This document shows, piece by piece, positions 13,901 to 25,900 of a stretch of DNA of 64,000 bases. The notes under the pieces were generated by a model. The model was given only the letters and a program-made list of their open reading frames with translations, did no database searches and was not told where the DNA came from. How positions within the stretch are numbered: the stretch's first letter is position 1; each line of letters starts with the position of its first letter. The DNA is from Membranipora membranacea (taxonomy: Eukaryota; Bryozoa; Gymnolaemata; Cheilostomatida; Membraniporidae): assembly GCA_914767715.1 (NCBI GenBank), contig OU612066.1, forward strand, positions 38,600,283 to 38,664,282, in the 5' to 3' direction. The translations under genes and the position numbers were made by a program.

Positions 13901-16900
13901 CCAAGAAATCAGTGATTTGTTTGAGGATTTTCGAGATGGAATCAAACTGCTTGCTTTACTTGAGGTGCTTACTTCTCAAATTTTGGTAAGTTTATTTCTG
14001 TCTTCTAGTTGAAATAGATATATGCTTATATATCAGGCTATTGCCTACATGGGTTGCTATATTGTGACAGGTGTTGTACATGATGCAACATTCTCTAGTC
14101 TGAATCCCCTCAGTGCGTTTGCAGTTGAAGAGAGAGTTATCATACCTTCACTCATGATAAGGCAACTTATTACTAATCTATATCGACCTGAATGTGTTTT
14201 CCAATTTGCAGCCACGAGAGAGGGGGAGATTGCGCTTTCACCGTTTACAGAATGTGAAGGCAGCTTTAGATTTCCTCTCTTATCAGAATGTAAAACTAGT
14301 GAACATCCACCCCGAAGACGTGGCCGACGGTAACCCTAAGATCACTCTGGGTCTAGTCTGGATCATCATACTCAAATTTCAGGTCAGTCTCTGTAATGGA
14401 AATAGGGGGGGTGGGGGTGGTCAATGATGATATCAAAATACGACGAGAATTTGGTAGCTTAAATGTTTGACTATCGTCAATATGCAGTTATAACATTTCG
14501 CAACGTTGTAAAACAAGCCCTACTACTTCCAAAACCACACACACAACAATCTGATGGGCTATCCTTGGTACGGTGACTGGTCAACACAGACAAGGTTCTG
14601 TGGCGGACATATAATAGAGATTCCGAAATAGTACAGGGCTTTCCAACATAGGTCTGGGATGTGCTCCAAAATCAAGTAGTTACACCCATAGAGTTATCCC
14701 TCTATGGTTACACCGCGCACAAGCTGTACAAATATAAATATCCAGCAGCCCTGTGAGTCTGACTCACATTCTGGATGTATTGTATGGATTACATTACAAA
14801 GGTTTCATCTCTGCCTGCTCCAATTAAAATTTCTTCTTACATAATCACCTAATCTTAAATCTATCTTCGGTGGTTGCAGTTTAACTTTCAGGTAACTGAG
14901 ATATTAATTGATGAGTATCACAGCTAATTATCCCAAGTAGTATACAGCAGAGCTATGTATTTTTGCCATGCTTTTCACACAGAGTTTTTAAGCGACATCA
15001 GGCAGCCTGACCTGCATTAATATCTCCATAAGCCAGCTTGTCATCGGACGCTTTGCTGCTTAGGGTTTTGGTTGAGTCATTAGGTATTCCCTTCTTAGAC
15101 AATCTAGGAAAAGACATGTTATAAACGACTTCCTGGATTATAAGGGAGGGATACGGAAGCATCAGACAGAAGGGAGTTCTCTGGGCAGGAGCGTAAACAC
15201 GAGTTACCTGCCTTCGATCTGTTTTTATTTGCCTCAGAAAAGTGCCTTTCAGGCAAGGCACTTCAGTGTTTCATTTAAAAACTTTACCTACTCCAGATTA
15301 AAATTTAACATACAGTAGAACAGTCAGCTGCAGTGAAGGGCCATCATGATTAGTTTATGAGGATATTATGGGTGCTTGAGGGCAGTGCAGGTGGCAGCTT
15401 CTGTGGTAAAATTACCGGGCTGGTAAAACGAATATAATCTTTTAGACAGTCAGTAAGTTTGCCCAGGATTTCTTCATACCTCTGGCTCATTGAAATTTCT
15501 TGATCCTTTATGACGGGCTGTTCCTGTAAAAACAAACATGCAGATTGTTACCTACTTGGAAATTTAACACTTAAAAATTTAAATGTCTTCTCACCTAATT
15601 ATGGATGTCTTTCATTAGATTGCAATCAATCTTATACAAATTTCACTTGTGGCAACAGCGGAAATCAGGCATTGTTACTCTGGTAGATATGGTAACCGTG
15701 GTTACTGAAATCAACAGTGAATCTCTGAAATAATGTAATAAGATTGAGCAGTAAAAGGTGATGAGCCAGTAGAGTGGCGCTGATACAATCTAACTCAAAC
15801 ACGGCTCATATCTAAAGCCGTCAGAGATAAACATTCTCCCTGTTTACACAAACTGAAAGCGCACCTCACCTCCATTATATTTGCCTGAGAAATATCATCA
15901 AGTATGCTAAAAAATAAATGCCACTTTTATCCAGCCACACTTATTGTTCGGAGTTATTCAACTGACAAAAGACCAGTTGGCAATTAATTGGGGGTTGCCT
16001 TTCACTGCTCTTTCATGAAATTAGTTACATTGAGCAGGACGTTTTTATATAGCACTATTCATGCGTGTTATTATCATGCCTGACGGTGCAGCGCCTATAC
16101 TCACTGCTCAATGAATCAGTAATCGCTGCTTTGTGTGCTTAGAAGTAAGGGATAGGCCTGTGGTCAGTACACACTGTGTACCCTATATACCCTCCATACT
16201 CTTCAGCTCTACAGTACACAAACTTAGTCCTACCTGTCATCAGCTGTCATCTCTACCTGTCATCTCTACTGTCATATCAATGACAACACTACTCAGGTGA
16301 TAAGAGGTCAGTGTGTTTACTGGCTAAGCTGGATTACTGTGTGACAATCTATCAGCTACTGCTACACAGTGATACTACAGACTAAGGATCAGACTAAGTA
16401 AAGATCAGACTCTGAAGAGCAGTAAGCTGATATCTCAGAGAAATCTGCTCATCGCTCGCTGCTGTGTTAGTCATAACATTCCTCAGTTTGTTTACAATCT
16501 AAGGGTAAAACGACCATCCATAGGGCTGCCGCTGCTACTCGGGTATGCTGATATTCGTACAAATATCAGGTTGGCGTCTGTATTAGCTCTGCAATTATTT
16601 CGAGAGAATAAGCTCAGGATTTGAGAAAATGTCTTCATCTAATTCGATGTATAAGATTGAGAAAAAGGATAAACGCTTGTTTGTGAACGCTGGAGCTTCT
16701 TTTCGTGGATTATTTACTCGTCGCTCCAAAAGGTCGAAGAAGAAGGATCAAGCCTCAGCTGATGAGGTAAGTGACTGATTTGTGTGTCCTGCCCATAGAC
16801 AAACCACATGTCTGCCTTTTAGTTTATACTCACAGGAATCAATGACAAACTCTCATCCTCAACACATCATAGAAATTACACATAGTAAGGGGGTCTTGCA

Positions 16901-19900
16901 AAAAAGGAGATGAATTTGAGGGGAAGGGGTATGGAAAGCGTTGATGCTGTTCATCTTAACACTGCGTGTTTGTACTGAATTATTGACATGCGGGGGAAGC
17001 GGGCTGCGGGCTGAAGGCATGCATATCAAACTATAAATAGGATTCCCCTGAATTGGAGAGGGGCGCCTGTCAGTGAGTTGTAGAAACATGATCTTCTTGG
17101 CTTGTTTTTATTTTCTTTCGAGTAGATTACGTGTACACACTATGTCACTAAGCATGTTTGTACAATGGGTGGTTAGACATTTTCATGGTGATAGGGGTGA
17201 TTTTGGCTAACTAAATGGGCGAGATACTGGTACAGTTACCTATCACAGAGATAGCTGTAAGGTATCGCCTTTTTACCAGCGATTATGTCAACAGTAGACT
17301 GTATCTAAATCTAAGGTATTTACACTGTCAGGTCGACACCCTCACTGAGACAGCAAAATGAGGGTCAAAATGTAACATTTCACTTCCTCCGTCAATGTGA
17401 CTATCAACTCTACGATCTCCTGCTGAATGACTTTGGTTTCAGCATTCCTCCTCCTCCTCCTCCATTGTCACCATTTATTATTGAGGACAAGAATGATCTG
17501 AGTATTTTTACTACCATCACAGCTTGAGATAGCTCATCATATTCTCACTAATCCTACCAATTAAAATACAATAATATATCCATGAATGTTGTACAGGGTA
17601 ATTTTCTGGACTGGAGGAACTATGAGTTCACCGTAACATTGCACAGTCTGCTATTTTGACGGCTCTGTACTCGGCTCTGTACTCGTGTTGTGACTAGATT
17701 ATTATCACAAGAGATGAAAACACTGATAATATCTGCAAAATGGGCATAAATCAGGCAGTAGTATATATGTCTGATGTATGATGTATGAGTCGGGTTAGGA
17801 GTTAGGGTTAGGTGTTAGGGTAATATAATACTCCTACTGCAGTATGGTCTCAATTATAAACCTGGGATCTACCTAAACAAAGTCTGATAATCATCATCCT
17901 ATCCTTCCTCCCTTGTTCTATTCTGACTACACAATCCTGCGCCGCACACACAGCTACTGAAATCTATCAACTCTCTCACAGCGCTTACTGCTGGGATAAT
18001 GATTCGCAAAATATGAATATGAAAAGTTTGCAGTGCCAACAATTCGCGTGTCTGATTGCTGAAACCTGTCTAGAACATAAATTTGACATCCATGGAAGAA
18101 GATTACTGGGTGGATGTGAGAATCCATTGACAGTATAAAGATTAGATACATCAAATGATTCTCACAACTTCAGATTCAGTTCTCTCTCTACTAACCGATC
18201 CCTCTGAGAATGTTGACAAAGACTGGCAGTTTTATTCTTGTTTTCTTCGCATGAGACTATAAACACACAAAACCATACAAGGTATACAGGCCCAGTCATG
18301 TGTATTTGAATGAAGCCTATGAATATATGAAGTCTGTATTATGAGAGAGTTACCTAATGCTAGTTTGAATTCTTTGAGTTCAAACTCATTGTTGAAACAT
18401 GCACTTGTTGCTTTCGTTTGCTAATGTTTGCTAATGTATCCGATTTGTTTGGTACCTGGTTAGATCTACACATTTTATCAATGGTCCCCCGTATTGTCAG
18501 CATGATGTCATCAATGTCAGCGCACCTGATCAATGTGGTAGTGACCCTCATTAGTAGACCTCAGGCGATAAACTCTACAAACTAATGTGATTAAAATTTA
18601 AATGAATCACCTCTTCTTCAAGCGTTGCACTTTACTATCTGTGGCAGTATTGTGTTTGGACTGGAGGTGCCTCTCTCTATCATAGTCATATGGCAACTGA
18701 TAGGCGAGGTACCACTTCATGGTGCTGGGATTTTTGCATAGACAGCACCTGTTTACATTTTTTGCTATGTAGATCCAGGCTGCCATATGATGCAGCGACT
18801 CAGGCAAACTATCCTCTAAGCCTCATATACTGCTTCATCAATACAGTCTGTCCATCAAAGGTTACATTATTATATTCTTTAATAACCAAAGTCACATAGA
18901 CCAGGGAATCCTGTATGAGCACTGTGACCTCTGTGTGGATCTCAGTTACAATGGTGTCTCTGATTACGACCTGACTCGAGCGCCTGAAGGCGAGGTATCA
19001 CAAGGTATCACAAGGGATCACATGTGGAGCGACATGAAAGTCAACTCGGTAACTTCAACTCAGTCTCACACAGGGGGTGTCATATTCAGCTGCAGTGACT
19101 TGTCACATGGAATTTGACTTTACTGTACTTGTTATGTCATTTGATGGTGGCGCAACTCAAGTCGTGTAATTACATGCTAAGAGCAATCTAGGAGTTGTGT
19201 AATTAGTGGGTTCTCGGCGGTAGGAGGAGTTTGGTTGATTACAGACACCGTATCTCTGTGATGTTGTTACGATGATCATACTTGTAGGATGTTTGTAGGA
19301 CGTGGTGATTTCACATGTAAGCAGCGATGACCTGATAGAACCAATCAGGCGTACCTGATCACTAAGCTTCAGAGATACAAAGGTAGCATTGCAGTGTTTC
19401 TCTAATTTGCACTTACTACACCAGGAGCTGTAGCGTCATGTTGGTACCACCATTTAAATCAAGATAATTATTTGCAGAAGCTTAACATGATTTGTGTAAT
19501 TATACATCAATCAGCAACAGATTGCCCACCCTAATTTTGGTGATAGAAACTATCTCCACCACTATACAAGGAGTTGGAGACTTTGTCTGATTGCAGTACT
19601 TATTGTCGCTGGACATGTAGGATGGGAAAACCCATAAGATAATTGGATTAATGCGCATAAATATAAAACATGAACTAAATAAACCACAGAATTAGAAGGG
19701 AAGCCTGGAGGGCTGCAGGTTCATTCATACTCCTCACTGACAATGGGAGACAACTGAGCATAAATAACAAAGAAACAAGAGACAAAATGTCAACTTTATT
19801 GTATACAAGTGGCTAAAAGGGCCACAAGGCTCATCCTGATGAATGGGGCCAAAAGAGGATTAAAGCTGGAACAATGATGGACTAACTTTGATCGCAAATA

Positions 19901-22900
19901 TCAAGCAAAAGAAATTTTGGAAATTATTCCTGTGTGAAATATAATCCCATCGTAGTGAATAAACACTTTGAAAAGTCAAATTCAGCTGCTCATAAAATTC
20001 TAACAGCATTCAGATCTGGCTGAACTCGGACAGTAAGTTGAAGGAATAAGCTTACGGACTATGAAAAGCTTTGATGGCTTATGAGACCAGATCATTTTAA
20101 CATGTTCAGTTTACCCTTGTATTATATTAAACGTGATGACTGTAAGTTTAGTGAGTGTGCGATAAGGATGACTACAAAGCAGCAGACAGTGGATTGACTT
20201 ACACCAGGGAGTTATATCCCAAACTCCCTGCTTACACATGCTTCCTGGATATATCTTGTCTAGAGACCGACGATATTGAGAGAGTTACCCCACCACGCGA
20301 ATACATAATTGCACTTTCCCTGGGAGTTTTGTCCTAAATTCGTAAACAAAAGTCCACAATGATATATGATATAACAATTCGACTTTGAATGGTCTCAAGA
20401 ATTTATCGGCCATTCTTTGATTCTTCTATGCTGGGTCACTTTTTCAATTGCAAAAAAAATAATAGCCAATTGAGATAACATAGTAAGGTTATTATTAGTG
20501 TTATGGTGAGTTGTTGAAACTTGACCCTGTCTCCTTGTGACTAGGTGATAAGTGTGTAATAATAAACACTCTACTCAATAGTAAGGTGTAAGATTACACG
20601 AGAGAAAGAATAGTTTAATCGCAATGAAAAATTTGGAGTTGTCTTTTCAGATTATCCGCTATGCAATGCACCAGTAGATCGAAACAGCTGGTATAAACAG
20701 ATTTGAATACCATCAGATTTAGTTGTTAATGTCTTTCAAGTCAAACAAGAGTTAAACCTGTCTAGAACACCAGAACTGCTTGTCACAACTGTTGTAAAAA
20801 GGCAGCAAGTTGTATTAAGATTATCAAATGAAAACTTTTTCAATTTTCGATGTTAATAGATTTGACAGGCGTGGATGCGAGTGAGATGTTATTTACATAT
20901 TTAGTAGCTTACTGACTCCTTACTGACTCAGGTGGCTATGAGTAGGTATATCTATGTATGTATACTGTGACAGCGTGTTTACTCTCTCTCTACAATGTCA
21001 TATGACCCAAACAGAGCCGCAGAAGCAGCATTCTGTTTGAAGTACATTACTGAGGATGTTTGATAATTAAAGTTGTTTGGTTATTGCCTATGATAGCTTG
21101 CATTGCAATGTTATCTTTTGTTCAGGGGCAGCAATATATATTTGTAAAGTAAACTTTTTATATTGAGCTGAATGGTTATCCAAATTGAAATACTTACAAA
21201 AGAGAGGAACAATATCAATATTCCTTCTCTAAGGCTTGAGATTGTGATTACCAAACAGCACTATGCGATAAGCTTGGCAAACAGGGCTGGGCACTAGAAA
21301 GGACTTGGCTAATTTCCATTGTTAGGACTGTTAAATAGCTCAATCCAGTTATTATTAAAACACTTTAGAGCCTGAAAGTCATTCCCTTATTACATACAAT
21401 AAAGCCTAATTCAGTGCAAAACATTCTATATAAACGGCATACACAACATGTTTATATGAAAATTACGTGATACTAAAACTCAAGAATTTGTGGGCCGGCC
21501 TTATAACTAAAATATAGTAAACTGGAAATCGGCTGTCTTACTGCAAAGGAAACGCCAATGTTATTTGTTTACACATTGTCATTCATCGATTGGGCATGCA
21601 CCCCATTGCAGATTTACTCATTATCACTTGCTCAGCAGTACACAGAGTAGATATCGCTTAGATTGGTCTCAGCGGTGTGCGTGAAGTGAGAGTGGACAAA
21701 AAGGCAATCACAGCTCACCAGATCTCATGCTGTTTACTGCGGATTGACAGACAAAGAAAGCGAAGGTCATTAATTAAAACATCAGCTGAAATATGCATGA
21801 GTGTAGAAGTGTCTTCATTATTTATGACCAAGTTTAGTGATGTGTAAAATTATTATAACTGCTCGCTAGCTCTGGATATTTATTCACTGCTTACTGACTT
21901 ACTGCACGACAACTGATTGACAACCACTGATCTCTAAGCAAGGAAAGTACAGTTGGGTACTCGTATATCGCAACTACTCGTACATCGTAACTACCTGGTT
22001 GAATCATCGATTACCTCACATTGTATGAGAGTAATGAGTGGTGTGGAGTAGCAGTCGATCTAAATCAGAAGTTGTATACTGGATTATCTCACTATCATCC
22101 TCACCTGGAGTTACATAGTCAGCTGCTGTTAGCAGGAAGAGCTGAAAATAAAGTGAGAAAGTCTACCGATCAGTAGAATTCACTCTGACAGACGGGTCTG
22201 CTGTCTTGGTTACAAGCCTGTAATATATTCACTGCTAGGAGTAATAAGATTACATCACCTAACACATGTACGTGTACAGTATCTCAGGATGTATTAGAGT
22301 CAGCGCCCATTATACTGCATAAGATCTGGCAGCGATCTGAGGTGAGCTGACTCATGTCAGAGCCATCAGAGTCAGCAGTTATACCATTAGTACTCTCGTC
22401 CATAATTACCCAGTATTATCAGCACGTCGGCTCAGAGCTAGGCTTATATCGGCTACTCAGGAATATAAAACAAGGCAGCAATGTTTAGTTGTATGGGATG
22501 TCGGAGTAAAAAGAAAAAGAAAGCAGATAAAGATGCAAAGGATAAAGCTCCTCGTAAAAGAAGCAGCAAGAAAAAAGGAGCAGATAAGGTTTGTTGTGTA
22601 TTGTTTTGTGCGAGGGATGGGTGGCTGTGGCATTCGTTAGAATGGAGCCTGCTGCCACTATTATAAAGTTTTAGTGTTAGATTTTTGTAGGTCTAAAATT
22701 GAATGACGTGCGCCGTGAATTAAAAATCAGCTTTGATATCACTCTCAATTTCCATTACTACATATCTCTCAACTGTAGTCACCCTGGCATGGTAACTCAG
22801 GCGAACCATGTCATTCATCACTATCCTGGCCAAGTACCTGCTGCCAGTTGTCAACCTCGTCTCTTGTGCTTATGACCTAACTAACCATCTGATATCTGAG

Positions 22901-25900
22901 CACTCATTGTTGAGTTTTAAGGGTTCTTGGTCTCAAGTCTTACTTAATTTTCAACCAACCCACATCGGAAATATCATGGCATTGATTATTCGCTGGCTGA
23001 AATACCAGCGATGATGGATCGATGATTGATGATGATATCAAAGCACTATAACTTTTACTCTACATACAAACATAAATAGCTAATGATTGTAAACACTATC
23101 AGATCTCACTGCCAGCAATGTGGTCATAAAACTCAAGAGTACATCACACAGTACATCACAGACCGAGTACATAACAGGCCGAGTACACAGTAAGGCCGGT
23201 GATGAGGGATCTCATTGTCCTGCTCAGCTGGCAATGTAAGATAAGGATAACATGATAGCCCTAATGATGAGACACGCAGGTGCTCCTTAGAATACTCTAC
23301 ATTACACGCTAGGGCTGTGTATAATCTGTGTAAAATAACAATCCGACCAGCAGGACAACTCTTATACCTTTTATCTCATTAGTGTTAGAAACTGGTGACT
23401 TGTGGTTTGTGGTGTGCCAATGCCAACAAGTTTTCTTATATTGACAAAAAAATAATAAAATCTGAAATTACAGTAGTTGCTGTTGGCTGTAGCACAAAAA
23501 TATGGTTAGGAGAAATAGGAAATATCCTTGCTCTGTGTTATGTACACATTGAGAAAAGTACTCAGTGAAATCATAACTGAGTAGGCCGGTTGGGTTGAGT
23601 GAGAAGGTTAGATGGCTTTGACTCCCTCACACCCATAGTTGTCAGGTTTCGTCTTGGATCATTATCGGAATGATTCTCTAGACAGGAAATACACGACGAT
23701 ACTAAGAAAAATGTAACATGACATATCTCTAATTACCTGTGACCTGGTATGTAGCCTTGTTATTATTTTCATAACATGGCCAGCTGACCACCAACTCTAA
23801 CAAATCAAACTATGCGTCACTCTCGCAATAAAAAGAAAATTATTAATAAGCAATCCTGAGGGAATCATACAGTGAGAGGCAAGCCACCTGCAGAGGCACG
23901 AAGGCAGTTGTCACAAAATAACCAGGGCAACGACACATGCATAAACTAAAACCCACGCAAAAGTTTATTGTTTACGAGGCAGTCGCATCGATGTGTGAAA
24001 TTACCTAACTATTGTTCTGTGGCTTCAGAGAAGACAGGAGAACTCATTACAAGATAAATTGAAAGTTTGGCAGGTTTTGATAATACATTGAATCTATTTA
24101 TTTGATTAATTGATGACATAATGGTGATGTTCTAAAGTTCAAAGGTATGAAGATTACTTTTGTTCATCACTTTGGCAACGCACTACTGAGCAGTAGCTGC
24201 CTCCTGGACAGCATACACATCTGAGTATTTACCACTGAATATTACTGATATTACCATATCATATACAAAGTCAATCACTGACACATAGGCCAACAGTCGG
24301 ATCATAAAAACTATTTAATAAGCCTGTCAAATCTAGTTTGTTTACATCAAACTTGCCGTCCTTGGTCTTCCGTTTGTACATCTAGTTGGGACAATGAGAG
24401 ACAGTCAAACAGAAGTGTTAGGTGTTGAGCCTGTACCTATACCTATATTATATAATATAGTGATCACTAAATAAGATATTAGCTGTCGGGATAGGCCCAA
24501 TAACTGGTGCATGTATCCTCCTTATCGTATCTCACATCTTTGTTAGAAGATTTCCTCTCCAAAATCACCAGAACTAACTAACTAACCTTAACTCTGTGCT
24601 GATATTATAGGTTATCTTTTCTGTACCTGGTATCAGATTGTTGATTCCATTTTAATCGGCTTGTTTAGGATGATTATGTAATATGAGCGCTAATAAGTTT
24701 GCACTTAGAAATGGTCATTTCTCCTCCAGCGCTTCACCATGGGGAGTTTGGTGACGATCACATCAGTTCACTGCTCTATCTAACAGCTAAATAATGAGAC
24801 GAGAAATTGCTATCAGCAGCATACCAAGAAATCAATGAGGCTAGCCACAGTCATTCATTAGAACCAATTAACTCTATAGTATTATTATAGTTGGTAATCA
24901 TCTTTAATAAAATGCAATTATCAAACTGTAACATCTGCCATGTGACTTGTGAGATGAAATTTTTTAGGGTCCCCAAAACTACCAGTGCTGTTTTTCTAAA
25001 ACCAGGTTACTGAACTAAAAATAATCATATTCTGAAAATGGAGGTTTGACTTTGCCTAGGCAGAGTGTCAGGAACCGTCAGTGTGTCAGGATGTGTTATT
25101 GTGAGGTTACACTACAAACTTTGGTTAGACATTCCACAGATTTATATACAAGATAATTTATCACTCCATTATTGTGCTTTATTGTTGTCATTTTTTGAGT
25201 GATGTGGTTTCAGCTGTCTCAGCTGGGAGATTCTCAGGTTGTCAGGTTGAATGGAATTCACTATGTGGCTTACATTCATAGATTGGTGAAATAACTTACA
25301 CCAGGGACTACTTACACCGGACTCACACATCGGGACTCACACGGGAATTTGTTTATTTCTACTGCCTCTTGAGCAGTCAGAGACTCAAATAAGCCAATAA
25401 CTCCTGCAAATGTTAACGCTTTTAAGAAGCTTTTTATTCCTGAAATTCAATTAGCTCTCGGAGATTAACGCCATTGGTTTCGCTGCTAAGGCATTTATTG
25501 CTGCCGACGTGATGTAATTTTTGTACTGTAGGCAGAGTCAGTATGTATTAGTAATTTAGATCAGATGAGTGTATAAAAAAATCAGCTGTTTTTTCCCTAA
25601 GTTGGCAGCAGTGCTTCCTCAAGCCTATAAATCAAGCTTTATGCTTTTAGTTACTGTAAGATAGGAGTGTTGACGCGCTGTCTAGTCATCCCCTCCCTCT
25701 CTGACTGACTCTAGTCCTAATAAACTCCCCCCCCCACACGCCATATTCAGATCCATATGTTCGATCAAGTTAGTAGCGCGGAGTTAAAACAATGACCTCT
25801 ATTATCGCCATAGACATCCTTTTTTTCTAAACATAATACTCATATTGTGCCTAATATCACATGACCAGCAGACAACATTATATATTAAGCCCTGATGAGT

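Larger units (their letters stand above)
14383..16628. other. intron upstream of alternative first exon 1c
   Basis: About 2.2 kb. The - strand carries the possible last exon and poly(A) signal of a nested gene (15350-15523 and 15225-15230). The part nearest 16629 should hold the promoter and 5'UTR of exon 1c, but I can assign no specific element. Confidence 0.5.
16767..22480. other. intron between first exons 1c and 1d
   Basis: About 5.7 kb. It holds a CTC run (17444-17462), a short telomere-like stretch of GGGTTAGG/TTAGGG (17795-17822), two possible - strand exons (18456-18525, 18611-18815) and a 9-bp inverted repeat (20205-20230). The rest is featureless to me. Confidence 0.5.

Noticed and set aside
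22465-22470. TATAAA before first exon 1d
   Set aside because: It is only about 15 bp from the ATG, too close to serve as a TATA box for that start codon.
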